This document shows positions 18,551-26,607 of a stretch of DNA of 48,027 nt, piece by piece; the first letter of the stretch is position 1; every line of letters begins with the position of its first letter. The notes below the pieces were generated by a model. That model saw nothing but the letters and a program-made list of their open reading frames with translations, ran no database searches and was not told the origin of the DNA. The position numbers and the translations under genes were made by a program. Source of the DNA: a bacterium (lineage in GTDB: Bacteria > Cyanobacteriota > Vampirovibrionia > Gastranaerophilales > Gastranaerophilaceae); contig JAFUSQ010000002.1 of the NCBI GenBank assembly GCA_017467605.1, positions 1 through 48,027 of the forward strand, given 5' to 3'.

Positions 18551-18706
18551 TATATGATTATATTAAATATTAAGTAATTATATATGATTATAACATGTCT
18601 TTTGAAAATAGTCAAATAGTGTTATTTTTTAATTTAGTAATTCAAATAGATATTTAAAAATAATCATATAATGCATATAGTCATATAAAGGAATTTTATA
18701 TGATTA
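18551..18706. promoter_or_regulatory. Iterated TATATGATTA operator region of cassette 2
   Basis: TATATGATTA occurs at 18551-18560, 18581-18590 and 18697-18706, and in reverse (TAATCATATA) at 18661-18670. A one-mismatch reverse copy is at 18678-18687. The first flanks the prepilin ribosome-binding site and the third overlaps the XRE start codon, so a bound protein could repress both genes. The same ten-mer occurs at 26439-26448 beside a related XRE gene. Confidence 0.7.
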
Positions 18707-19035
18707 ACGCATTATCTATTGGTAAAATAATTAAGCAATTTCGTTGTCAAAATAACTTGACGCAGGAGGAATTGGCTGAAAAAGTTGATATTTCCAAAAA
18801 TTATCTTAGTAAAGTTGAACGCGGTTTGAGCCTTTTAAATATGGAAACTTTTTTGAAAATGGCTCAGATATTATCTTTTAGTTTAGAAGATTTTGGGATT
18901 AAAATTCAAAATGAAACCAAAAATGATATTGTAAAACAAGAAATAATTACAAAAATTCTTTCATCAAATCAAGAAAAGCTTGAAATTTATTCCAAATTGA
19001 TTAATCTTGCTGATGAAGTTTTGATTAAAAAATAA
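18700..19035 (+). CDS. XRE-family HTH regulator (cassette 2)
   Basis: A 111-residue protein. HTH residues 8-62 (KIIKQFRCQNNLTQEELAEK, then ISKNYLSKVERG) with LEDFGIK closing the domain. A helical tail of about 45 residues follows and may dimerise. It is closest in the window to the XRE product at 26608 (LSKIETG, LKDFGIN), and the two share a DNA motif upstream. It is divergent from the prepilin gene at 18541. Its start codon lies inside one motif copy, implying autorepression. No ligand domain recognised. Confidence 0.88.
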   Translation: MINALSIGKIIKQFRCQNNLTQEELAEKVDISKNYLSKVERGLSLLNMETFLKMAQILSFSLEDFGIKIQNETKNDIVKQEIITKILSSNQEKLEIYSKLINLADEVLIKK

Positions 19036-19071
19036 ATTTATCTTTATTAATTTTTTATCGATAAGTTTTTA

Positions 19072-19250
19072 CCCTCTCCCGCCGGTGTAAACCTCGCAAA
19101 GCTCGTTAACACCGGACTCCCTGCGACTCGCTAACGCTCCCTGCACGCAGTCTCACTCAAAATTTTTGTCATTCTGAACTTGATTCAGAATCTTCAAAAA
19201 TTTTGGTTCTACTAGTGTCTCCCAATGGGAGAGGGTAGGTGAGAGGGGGC
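19072..19250. repeat. Composite palindromic repeat, CCCTCTCCC / GGGAGAGGG family with nested element
   Basis: The outer arms are CCCTCTCCCGCC at the left and CCCAATGGGAGAGGG at the right. Inside are GCCGGTGT/ACACCGG arms and, at 19169-19194, a GTCATTCTGAACTTGATTCAGA element flanked by AAAATTTTTG and CAAAAATTTTG. The structure looks like one repeat inserted into another. The outer family recurs inside the prepilin genes at 36076-36191 and 38223-38266. It is GC-richer than its surroundings. The 250-base gap 19036-19285 holds nothing else. Confidence 0.75.
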
Positions 19251-19285
19251 GAACAATGAAATAGTAACAATGCCAAGATTAACTC

Positions 19286-20497
19286 CTAAAATTTATCGGC
19301 AACAAATATTTGGTTAGAATATGCGGGTTCATATTTCACAAGGTCATTAGCAGGAATTTTTGAGGAAATATAATCTAAACTTGCACCTTGTACATCACCC
19401 ATACGTCTTTTTGCCCAGCCTCGTTCGGCATATAGAGATTGTAATTCTTTTGAAAAATCTTTTTTATTTGCTTCGGCATATGATATTAAAATATTGTATG
19501 CTCCAATTGCGTTTTCGTAATCTTGCATCAAATACATCATATATGCTCTGTCACAAGATATATAAAATTTGTTTCTTGAATCTTTTTCGTCAAGAGATTC
19601 TAATAAATCGTAATAATCTTGCATAATTGTTTCTGTCAGGTTATTTTCAATTTGAAAAATAGATTTAATCCAAAGCATTTGAGATTCTTCTAACGGAGTC
19701 ATTTTCTTTTGGGTAATATATTCATTAAAAATATCTACTGCTTCTTGTGCGGTAGTTATTCTTTTTTGAAGAAGTAAGAGATTTTCAAATCTTACGATAT
19801 CGTGCTTTGTGAATTTTTTGCTTGAGATATCAAGTACTTTTTTATAATCCTTGAGTGCGCCTTCGTAATCTCGTGTCATATATTTTCCGTAGGCACGCAT
19901 ATCATAAATTCTAGGCTCTTTTGGATATATTGCAAGATAAACATTTGAAAGTGTTACGGCACGCTTAAATCCGTTAAATTTTGGAGTCAAACTGAATTTT
20001 ATTCCAAATCTTAACAGTACTGAAGGAGTTAAAAATAAAGCTATTGCAATTAATATAATGATTACTTTTGATTTAAATAATGAGACATATTCATCAATTT
20101 TTCTTTTAGGAACAGGAGGTCTGAATTCTGTTATTTCGTATTTCCCAAAATGTCCGATTAAATATTCATGGTAAAAATATGAACAAATCATTCTGGCTGT
20201 TGTTACAATGAACACCCACAAAATTTCAAAAAATATGAGTTTACCAAGTGAAAAATTTAAATGAATAAATATAAAATATAATAAAACGGTTGTTAAAAAA
20301 TAGGTTAAATTCAAATAATTATCGAGTTGAAATCTATATTCCAAAGCTTTTCCGACATTTTCTTTCGGAATAGACATTTTGTATAAATTTCCGGTTTCTT
20401 TAACAAGACAAAAATTTCTAAAAACCGCACTGCCTGTTGTTTTGTCAGTGTAATACAATAAGGGATTACTAAGTATTTGAATATATTTTTTGAACAT
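19286..20497 (-). CDS. Membrane protein with tetratricopeptide repeats
   Basis: A 403-residue protein. Hydrophobic segments near residues 62-80, 84-105 and 142-163 anchor it, and the C-terminal half carries TPR-like helix pairs (about 190-230, with YLAIYPKEPRIYDMRAYGKYMTRDYEGALKDYKKVL in two pieces, and about 310-385). This suggests a membrane scaffold for protein contacts. It follows the 20512-21171 gene by 14 bases and is probably in an operon with it and map. No specific function recognised. Confidence 0.72.
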   Translation of the reverse strand: MFKKYIQILSNPLLYYTDKTTGSAVFRNFCLVKETGNLYKMSIPKENVGKALEYRFQLDNYLNLTYFLTTVLLYFIFIHLNFSLGKLIFFEILWVFIVTTARMICSYFYHEYLIGHFGKYEITEFRPPVPKRKIDEYVSLFKSKVIIILIAIALFLTPSVLLRFGIKFSLTPKFNGFKRAVTLSNVYLAIYPKEPRIYDMRAYGKYMTRDYEGALKDYKKVLDISSKKFTKHDIVRFENLLLLQKRITTAQEAVDIFNEYITQKKMTPLEESQMLWIKSIFQIENNLTETIMQDYYDLLESLDEKDSRNKFYISCDRAYMMYLMQDYENAIGAYNILISYAEANKKDFSKELQSLYAERGWAKRRMGDVQGASLDYISSKIPANDLVKYEPAYSNQIFVADKF

Positions 20498-20511
20498 AAC
20501 CAGTAAACAGT

Positions 20512-21171
20512 TTATCTCATAACAAGATTTTTTTCAAAATTGTAAACATCAGTTGATATATTTAGATTTTCCTTAATATCAATAACGTCAATTCCTCTAA
20601 AATTGTATAAGATATTAATTTTTTCAGGGTTAGTTTCATATTCTTTTGCAAGAATTGCACCTAAAATTGCTTCGCAATGGGACATTGGCATCATATTTGA
20701 CGGAATATCTTCAAAACCCCATTCGTATCTGAGAGCTTGTTGAAGAAATTTGCAATCAGCAGGTGAGCGGTCTTTGTAGCAAGAGTTTAAGTGTAAACTT
20801 TGTCTTGTCATGTAAATATCAAAACGATTTACCGTAATTCCGCGTTCGGTTAATTCTTTCAGATATTCAGAACCTCTGTTTGAATGCCTTTGAGTCCAGT
20901 TATCGCGATTTGGAATATTTTTATTTGATGATACAAGTTGATATGGTTTTGATAAAATTCGCCATTTCCCCTCAAGCATTGTTTTGTCAGATGGAACTGA
21001 AACACATATTTTTGAATATTTTAATGATGAAAAATTCTCAAAAAAGAAAATAATATCACTCATTTTATACAATTTATCAATAAGAATAATTTTGTTATTC
21101 TCATCAATTACAGCAACACCTGAATCCATACTTGACCCTGATGCAAGTGATAATCCTATATAGTAATTCAT
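20512..21171 (-). CDS. Uncharacterised protein with RNase H/actin-like N-terminal strand pattern
   Basis: Not recognised with certainty. The 219-residue product begins YYIGLSLASGSSMDSGVAVID, a beta-hairpin pattern seen at the start of RNase H-like folds such as DUF429 proteins. Later motifs include KICVSVPSDK and RYEWGFEDIPSNMMPMSHCEAILGAILAKEYE, also reminiscent of that group (an acidic/His-rich helix near the C-terminus). No signal or membrane segment. It lies between map and a TPR membrane protein on the same strand with short gaps, so they are probably co-transcribed. Confidence 0.55.
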   Translation of the reverse strand: MNYYIGLSLASGSSMDSGVAVIDENNKIILIDKLYKMSDIIFFFENFSSLKYSKICVSVPSDKTMLEGKWRILSKPYQLVSSNKNIPNRDNWTQRHSNRGSEYLKELTERGITVNRFDIYMTRQSLHLNSCYKDRSPADCKFLQQALRYEWGFEDIPSNMMPMSHCEAILGAILAKEYETNPEKINILYNFRGIDVIDIKENLNISTDVYNFEKNLVMR

Positions 21172-21203
21172 TTCATTCTCCTGTTAAGAAGCAGGCTTTA
21201 CCC

Positions 21204-21959
21204 CTACCCCTCCATTAATTTTGTTGTAATTAATGGCCCGTCGTCTGTTGCAATTACTGTATGTTCAAAGTGTGCTGAAGGTTTACCGTCTTTTGTGCTT
21301 ACTGTCCAATTATCGTCAGCTACTACAACATCATCACAACCAAGATTTAACATAGGTTCAATTGCGATTGCTGTATTAGCTTTGATAAGAGTATTATCTC
21401 CGACACTGTAGTTAAATAGGAAAGGATCTTCGTGCATTTCATGTCCCACACCGTGTCCGCCGTACTGTCTTACAATTCCGTAACCTTCGCGATTTGCGAC
21501 GGCTTCAATTGCTTTTGAAATATCATCTAAGACATTTCCCGGCTTCATTTGCGCAATCCCTGCGTACAAAGATTCTTCCGTAACTTTCATTAACTTATCG
21601 ACATCTTCAGAAACCTTGCCAACTCTATATGACCAAGCACTGTCTCCGACCATTCCGCCATAAGTTGCACCAACATCAATTGCAATAATATCTCCTTCTT
21701 TTAGAATTGCTTTGTCAGAAGGGATACCGTGTACGACCTGTTCATTAATTGATGTACATATACTTGCAGGAAAACCGTTATATCCCAAAAACGTCGGGAT
21801 AGCGCGATTTTCTTTAATTATTTTCATTGCGATATTATCTAATTCTTTTGTAGAAATTCCGGGTTCTACAACTTCTTTCATTTTTTGATGAACAAGAGCT
21901 ACAATATGACCGGCATGGCGCATTCTCTTAATTTCATCTCTTGATTTTTTATTTATCAT
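21204..21959 (-). CDS. map: Methionine aminopeptidase, type I
   Basis: Removes the initiator methionine from nascent proteins. All five metal ligands are in place and at the expected spacing: D95, D106, H169, E201 and E232, plus the substrate-binding H77 in VVHGIP. 251 residues, type I without insert or zinc-finger extension. It is the first gene of a minus-strand group with the 20512 and 19286 genes. Confidence 0.96.
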   Translation of the reverse strand: MINKKSRDEIKRMRHAGHIVALVHQKMKEVVEPGISTKELDNIAMKIIKENRAIPTFLGYNGFPASICTSINEQVVHGIPSDKAILKEGDIIAIDVGATYGGMVGDSAWSYRVGKVSEDVDKLMKVTEESLYAGIAQMKPGNVLDDISKAIEAVANREGYGIVRQYGGHGVGHEMHEDPFLFNYSVGDNTLIKANTAIAIEPMLNLGCDDVVVADDNWTVSTKDGKPSAHFEHTVIATDDGPLITTKLMEG

Positions 21960-22050
21960 AATTTCCTACCCTTGACCAAATACTAGCACAAAGGGGGTAA
22001 ATATGCAAAAAATACTTATGTTGCTAAAAACAATGAAATTGTTAGAAGTA

Positions 22051-22071
22051 GGCCGGCATTGCTATGCCGAC
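22051..22071. repeat. Short GC-rich hairpin upstream of map
   Basis: CGGCAT TGCT ATGCCG forms a six-base-pair stem (22054-22069) between the stop of the small HTH gene and the map start. It may be a terminator-like or dispersed palindrome; there is no long T-run on the map side, so its role is unclear. Confidence 0.4.
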
Positions 22072-22084
22072 AAAAATACTGAAC

Positions 22085-22321
22085 TTACCCTGAAATCTCA
22101 GAAATTTCTAATTCAAATCCCAATATTTGGCAAATATATCCCATTTCGTAAAGTTTAAGTTTATTTTGTGCCAATCTATAATTTAAATTTTGCGGGGAGT
22201 AAAATTTTCCGCTTGCTTCGGATAGTTTATTGGCAAGCATTTTCATTGTCCAAGCTTTTTTTGAAAGCATAATTTTAACTTCTTTTTTTGCATCAATTTT
22301 TTTTAAACTTATCCCCTGCAT
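22085..22321 (-). CDS. Small HTH regulator-like protein (cassette 3)
   Basis: A 78-residue protein starting at the ATG at 22321 (a TTG at 22330 would add three residues). The segment TMKMLANKLSEASGKFYSPQNLNYRLAQNKLKLYEMGYICQILGFELEI, given here only for its pattern, has the helix layout of XRE-like HTH proteins in which KLSE..K and QNLNYRL are the two DNA-facing helices. The match is weaker than for the other six. It is divergent from the prepilin gene at 22441 across 119 bases with a strong 19-base inverted repeat, which supports a regulatory role. Confidence 0.62.
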   Translation of the reverse strand: MQGISLKKIDAKKEVKIMLSKKAWTMKMLANKLSEASGKFYSPQNLNYRLAQNKLKLYEMGYICQILGFELEISEISG

Positions 22322-22381
22322 AATAACCAATTATATATTTAATAATTTTACAGGGTTGACAAAATAAAATAAATGTTGCAT

Positions 22382-22423
22382 TAATAAAGTAATACTTTTA
22401 AAAATAAAAGTATTACTTTATTA
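22382..22423. promoter_or_regulatory. Nineteen-base perfect inverted repeat, operator of cassette 3
   Basis: Arms 22382-22400 and 22405-22423 are perfect inverse complements around AAAA. Each arm itself contains a 13-base palindrome, AAAGTAATACTTT on the left and AAAGTATTACTTT on the right. The site is therefore two neighbouring operator half-pairs as well as one long hairpin. It lies just before the prepilin ribosome-binding site. TTGACA at 22356-22361 may be the -35 of the prepilin promoter. An RNA hairpin in the 5' leader is the alternative reading. Confidence 0.75.
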
Positions 22424-22440
22424 TTATAAAGGAGTTTAGT

Positions 22441-23289
22441 ATGAAATTATTAAATGAAAACAAAATGAAAAGTCATTACGAGTTGCGAAGCAACGTAGTA
22501 ATCCCCTGCAAATCTTGCGAAGAATTGCGATTGCGATGCTCATTTCATTCGCTCGCAATGACAGGATTTACGTTGGCAGAAGTATTAATTACACTTGGTA
22601 TTATCGGGGTTGTTGCGGCACTGACTATTCCAACGCTTATTGCAAATATTAATGGGCAGCGTTATAGAAGCCAATTCAAGAAAACCATTTCAACCCTAAA
22701 TCAAGCAGTGAGAATGAATAAAGCAAATCATGATTGGGATTTTGCCGATTTAGAATTGTGTCAATCTGCAAATGACCACCCGGAAAATGTGAAATCTATC
22801 TGTGCAATTATAAACGGTAATCTCAAAGGAGTAAATTACCAACCATATAATTTGGTTGGAGAAGTAGAAAATAAAGATACTGATTACCATATCGATTTTG
22901 CAACAGGTGCGGACTCTGGTGATTTTAATGGTTCAATTGAAGGTGGGGGATATTATCAATTAGCTGATGGCTCAATATTTTTATACAGAGATGGGACAAA
23001 TTGTACCAAAAAAATAGGAGAAACTGTTGCTGAAGGGTTAGAAGGTTCAACAGGTCCAGGTGATGATACACATATGTTTTTGTGTAAAGGATACATAGAC
23101 GTAAACGGTAAAACATTACCAAATAAAGAAGTAAAATGTTCAGGAGATGCTACCACAGGTTGGACTCCTGAAACTCCTTGTGTTGTTAAAAATAGTGATA
23201 TAACAGATGTTTTTCCTGTAGTATTTCATGATTCAACTATTGAACCTGCAACAAACGCATCTGCTTACGTATTGAATAATACTAAATAG
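22441..23289 (+). CDS. Prepilin-like protein with repeat-expanded leader (cassette 3)
   Basis: Prepilin-like protein of 282 residues. The start at 22441 has an excellent ribosome-binding site (AAAGGAG), giving a 42-residue leader before AMTG|FTLAEV. Most of that leader is encoded by a palindromic repeat (22472-22562). An ATG three codons before the cut exists but lacks a ribosome-binding site. The mature part is a close paralogue of the 41669 product: SQFKKTISTLNQAVRMNKANHDW is shared and both end TNASAY followed by V/I-LN. DNA identity is 103/104 over 22642-22745. The remainder is diverged and contains a Gly/Asp-rich insert (EGLEGSTGPGDD). Confidence 0.87.
   Translation: MKLLNENKMKSHYELRSNVVIPCKSCEELRLRCSFHSLAMTGFTLAEVLITLGIIGVVAALTIPTLIANINGQRYRSQFKKTISTLNQAVRMNKANHDWDFADLELCQSANDHPENVKSICAIINGNLKGVNYQPYNLVGEVENKDTDYHIDFATGADSGDFNGSIEGGGYYQLADGSIFLYRDGTNCTKKIGETVAEGLEGSTGPGDDTHMFLCKGYIDVNGKTLPNKEVKCSGDATTGWTPETPCVVKNSDITDVFPVVFHDSTIEPATNASAYVLNNTK
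22472..22562. repeat. Palindromic repeat (GTCATTACGAG..CTCGCAATGAC) inside prepilin leader
   Basis: Ends GTCATTACGAG (22472) and CTCGCAATGAC (to 22562) are inverted with one mismatch. The left half matches 38305-38370 almost base for base (shared TAGTAATCCCCTGCAAATCT and the following bases). The termini match those of 38432-38533. The whole element is translated as part of the leader peptide without a stop codon. Confidence 0.85.
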
Positions 23290-23381
23290 TATAATACTAC
23301 CTCGATTGGGGAAATGGCACGAAGTGCAGATGGGGAATTTATTTTCGTTATTTGTATTATAATAATGTTTGCGAGGTTTTT

Positions 23382-23864
23382 ATGAACGATTACAAATATT
23401 ATTTGGATAACGGAATTTATAATATTCAAGACGGTAAATTTAAAGAAGCGATTGAAAATATTACAAAATCAATTGAATTGAAGAACGATTTTGAAATTTC
23501 TTATTTTTATCGCGGGGTTGCAAATCAGGCTTTAGAAAATTTTGATGAAGCCATGCTTGATTATACAAAGGCTTTGCAAATCAATGATAAAATGACTGAT
23601 GCGTATTACAATCGTGCAAAAATTACTCTTTCTCGCAAAGATATTGAGAATCCTAATATACAAAAAGCTGTTGAAGATTTGGAAAAAGCTTTAAATTTAG
23701 ATGATAAATTTGTTGATGCTTTATTTGCAATGGCTGCTGCGTATAAAAAATTGGGAGATTATCATAAATCTTTGGAATATTTGGAGAAACTTTTGCAAAT
23801 TGAGCCTGATGCAGTAAATGCAAGAGCTTTGAAGAAATTAATCTTGCAAAAATATATTATTTAA
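23382..23864 (+). CDS. Tetratricopeptide-repeat protein
   Basis: A 160-residue protein made of four TPR units: YLDNGIYNIQDGKFKEAIEN, then SYFYRGVANQALENFDEAML, then AYYNRAKITLSRKDI with an insert, then ALFAMAAAYKKLGDYHKSLE. No signal peptide; probably a cytoplasmic protein-protein adaptor. I chose the ATG at 23382, preceded by GCGAGG; the frame is open upstream to a TTG at 23352. Its 3' end overlaps the convergent DUF4145-like gene by eight bases. Confidence 0.85.
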   Translation: MNDYKYYLDNGIYNIQDGKFKEAIENITKSIELKNDFEISYFYRGVANQALENFDEAMLDYTKALQINDKMTDAYYNRAKITLSRKDIENPNIQKAVEDLEKALNLDDKFVDALFAMAAAYKKLGDYHKSLEYLEKLLQIEPDAVNARALKKLILQKYII

Positions 23865-24531
23865 CAATCAGTAAAAACATAACAAGACAAAAAGCGATTA
23901 GAGAAAATATTCCTACAACAATCCAATAGGGGGTTATTTTACTCTTTTTCGGATAAGACTTCATTACCGTTTGTTGAGGTTTTTTAGTTGATTTTTTAGA
24001 CGTTGTTTTTGTTGAAATTTTCTGTTTTGTTGAAGTTTGTGAATTCAGTTGTTCTTTTGCTTTCAGGTATTCTTTTGCAAGTTTTTTATTTTTTTTGCCT
24101 GTTGCGAGAAGTTCGATATCAAAATGCAGGTCAAGATTTTTCTTAGATGCTTTTTTTGTATATACGGAATAATTTATTGCGGCTTCAAAAGCTCTTTGCA
24201 GACATTCAAGGGCATTAAGTCCGTCTTTTTTAACAGATGATGAATGAATTGTTTGATTTCCGCATTTTTTTAGAAAATATAAATCGTCAATAAATTCTTT
24301 TTCTTGTTCCGAACCTTGCGAATTATCCTTTAAGGTTGCCAGCATTTGGTCAAAAGTTTCTTCTGTAGTGCGTTTTGAACCGAGAACATTTTTGCATATA
24401 TTTTCTGCAAATTTTCTTGTCTGGCTTACACATTGGTCGTAATATTCATCTCTATAAAGCATTTCTGCATCAGAAATTATTTCATACAAATTTTTATCAA
24501 TTGTTTTTAGAAAATCGAAATTCGTTGTCAT
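23857..24531 (-). CDS. DUF4145-like protein with C-terminal membrane anchor
   Basis: A 224-residue protein. Residues 1-120 (NLYEIISDAEMLYRDEYYDQ, then CVSQTRKFAENICKNVL, and FLKKCGNQTIHSS) match the pattern of the DUF4145 helical domain, found alone or at the start of restriction and other defence-linked proteins. Residues 140-198 are Lys/Ser/Thr-rich and probably disordered. Residues 203-223 form a single hydrophobic tail (WIVVGIFSLIAFCLVMFLLIV) that would anchor it with the N-terminal domain in the cytoplasm. Function unknown. It is 29 bases downstream of the glycosyltransferase gene on the same strand. Confidence 0.68.
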   Translation of the reverse strand: MTTNFDFLKTIDKNLYEIISDAEMLYRDEYYDQCVSQTRKFAENICKNVLGSKRTTEETFDQMLATLKDNSQGSEQEKEFIDDLYFLKKCGNQTIHSSSVKKDGLNALECLQRAFEAAINYSVYTKKASKKNLDLHFDIELLATGKKNKKLAKEYLKAKEQLNSQTSTKQKISTKTTSKKSTKKPQQTVMKSYPKKSKITPYWIVVGIFSLIAFCLVMFLLIVK

Positions 24532-24560
24532 GCTATTTTATTTCCTAAAACAAATATATA

Positions 24561-26420
24561 TTAATCGTTATAATCTGGCAATTCAAATTCTGATTTTTCG
24601 GGGAAAGTTTCTTCTAAAAAGATTTTTGTCCTTCTTCTGTCAAAATCTGTTATTCCTTCTCCGTCATTTGTACAAAATAGAGCAGGTTTATATTTTCTTA
24701 GTTTCCCATAGGGATTTTTTGATTTCATATTCATAACTATTGAATCAGTACAATAATCTTTTTTTAATCGTCTTTTTAAGCGTTCAAATATTGACAAAAA
24801 TCTGTCAATACGTGAGTAAAATTTTAATATTCCATATTTTTTTACCAAACCGTAATAAGCAACAATAACTCGTTGAATATCTCCTTCTGTGCGAAACTTG
24901 TGCGACATAGTTTTTAGAAAATATCTAAGATAATGGTTTATGCATTCAATAAATAAAGATTTTGTGTAGGCATCAATATTATGATGAGGGGCATAAGGGA
25001 TTTCCTTCCCAAATTCTTCTTTTATAATTTTTTGCATGTTAAGAATTGATCTTGTATACATTGACGTCAATATATATTTTGGAGAAACTTGATGTTTTAG
25101 TCTTATTATAGGTTTTTTATCAAATGTAAAAAAGAAAAACTTATTTATATATCTGCCAAAAAATATATCATCATTTCCATAAATAAAATGTTCGCTAAGC
25201 TTTGGTATAAATGGCAGATAACACTCTATTGCTTCACTGTTAAATAGTGGCAGGTTTTCATTTGGAATAAAATCTTTATGAAAAACAACTTTAATTTTAG
25301 GATTATTTGTGTCAAGCCATTTGGGAATTTGGTTGTCTGTTACAATATAAATTTTATTTATCCAGCTTGCATATTTTTCTAATGAGCGCAGAGAAAATTT
25401 TAATTCATCATTATTTACGAAACGTCCTTTTGCCGTAGCTTGTTCATTAAAATTATTATTTAATTCTTTTAAAAATTCGTTTTTTTTATGACTCCAAATT
25501 TCGTCTTCTCCGTCTACCCACAAATAAACCATGTCAACAGGAAATGTGAAATCAATGCTGCTTGATTTGATTGGAATTAATCCGAGCAAAAATTGCTTAT
25601 ATTTATAATTTCCCAAATAAGTTTTTATAAATGGGTTATACCAAATACTTGTGTAATAATTCAATCTTTCGGGGAGAATTATTTTGTGTTTTTGGGCAAA
25701 ATCTTGCAGATATGAATATGCAAAAACCAAATCTTGTTGTTTTTTCCCTTCTTTATCAGTGTATTTAACTGAAGAATTTTCTCTTTCAACATAGTGATAT
25801 GTTGTATTTGGAACGGTTACAATAGAATTAGCGTAAAAAATTGATTCAATTGCAAATTTAACATCTTCATAAATATGACCTTGTGCAAATTTGATTTCGT
25901 TATCTTTAATTATTGAGGTTCTGTATATTTTATTTATGACATAGAAAAAATTATTTTTTTTATCTTTACAGAGATTGATTTTATCTTTTAATGCTGATTT
26001 TATATAATGTTTTTTGTGTAAAATATTATATCTTTTGAAAAATTTTTTGTGTTTAAGCATATTTGCAGATACGATATCAGCATTATATTTGATTGCGGTA
26101 TTGTATAATTTTTCGCAAAAATCATAGTCAATCCAATCATCAGCGTCAATAAATCCTGTGTAATCTCCGCATACTTTTTCCAAACCTATATTTCTGGCAT
26201 AGCCTTGTCCGTAATTTTTTTCTAAATTTATAATTTTAATTCGACAATCTTTTTGTGCGTAGTTATTAAGAATTTCCAATGAATTATCTGTTGAACAGTC
26301 ATTGATACAAATTATTTCGATTTCTTTTAATGTCTGATTTATTGCGCTATCAAGACATTTTGGTAAATATTTTTCAACATTATATACAGGTATTATTATG
26401 CTAATTCGAATTTTGTTCAT
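24561..26420 (-). CDS. Bifunctional GT2 glycosyltransferase - Stealth phosphotransferase
   Basis: A 619-residue fusion. Residues 5-210 are a family-2 glycosyltransferase (ISIIIPVYNVEKYLPKCLDS, DADDWID at 94-100). Residues about 294-590 are a Stealth-type sugar-phosphate transferase, with CR1 DMVYLWVDGEDE (296-307), CR2 GRFVNNDELKFSLRSLEKY to FIYGNDDIFF (332-421), CR3 around YAPHH (476-480) and CR4 around FCTNDGEG (582-589). Stealth enzymes make phosphodiester-linked capsule or surface polymers, so the product probably builds a surface polysaccharide. The upstream region contains TATATGATTA and a divergent XRE gene, the same layout as the prepilin cassettes. Confidence 0.88.
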   Translation of the reverse strand: MNKIRISIIIPVYNVEKYLPKCLDSAINQTLKEIEIICINDCSTDNSLEILNNYAQKDCRIKIINLEKNYGQGYARNIGLEKVCGDYTGFIDADDWIDYDFCEKLYNTAIKYNADIVSANMLKHKKFFKRYNILHKKHYIKSALKDKINLCKDKKNNFFYVINKIYRTSIIKDNEIKFAQGHIYEDVKFAIESIFYANSIVTVPNTTYHYVERENSSVKYTDKEGKKQQDLVFAYSYLQDFAQKHKIILPERLNYYTSIWYNPFIKTYLGNYKYKQFLLGLIPIKSSSIDFTFPVDMVYLWVDGEDEIWSHKKNEFLKELNNNFNEQATAKGRFVNNDELKFSLRSLEKYASWINKIYIVTDNQIPKWLDTNNPKIKVVFHKDFIPNENLPLFNSEAIECYLPFIPKLSEHFIYGNDDIFFGRYINKFFFFTFDKKPIIRLKHQVSPKYILTSMYTRSILNMQKIIKEEFGKEIPYAPHHNIDAYTKSLFIECINHYLRYFLKTMSHKFRTEGDIQRVIVAYYGLVKKYGILKFYSRIDRFLSIFERLKRRLKKDYCTDSIVMNMKSKNPYGKLRKYKPALFCTNDGEGITDFDRRRTKIFLEETFPEKSEFELPDYND

Positions 26421-26438
26421 TTTTCACCCCATACTATA

Positions 26439-26568
26439 TATATGATTATTAATAAATTAAGGTAATATATATAACTACTTTATACTAACACAATAAATTC
26501 ATATGAGTATCACATGTAACGATTTATAAATTTAATAATCAATAGTAAGGTTTATAGAGTGTCATATA
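26439..26568. promoter_or_regulatory. TATATGA-type operator motifs upstream of the XRE gene and GT2-Stealth gene
   Basis: TATATGATTA at 26439-26448 is identical to the motif repeated at 18551-18706. A reverse core TCATATA lies at 26562-26568 and a weaker CATATGAGTA lies between them. The 187-base intergenic region separates divergent genes. The shared motif suggests that the two related XRE proteins recognise the same sequence or cross-talk. Confidence 0.55.
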
Positions 26569-26607
26569 TAAGGGATATTTATTGAAGGTAATAATGGGTG
26601 TGTTGTA

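Noticed and set aside
18551-18706. TATATGATTA copies as a CRISPR array
   Set aside because: Units are ten bases, unevenly spaced and in both orientations, and no cas gene is present.
22558-22563. ATG three codons before the cleavage site as the true start of the 22441 prepilin gene
   Set aside because: It has no ribosome-binding site, while 22441 has AAAGGAG at good spacing directly after a strong operator. It remains the main alternative and is stated as the refuting result for the leader finding.
22925-23156. Two antisense frames (65 and 66 codons) inside the 22441 prepilin gene
   Set aside because: They overlap each other in different frames, have no ribosome-binding site and no recognisable content.
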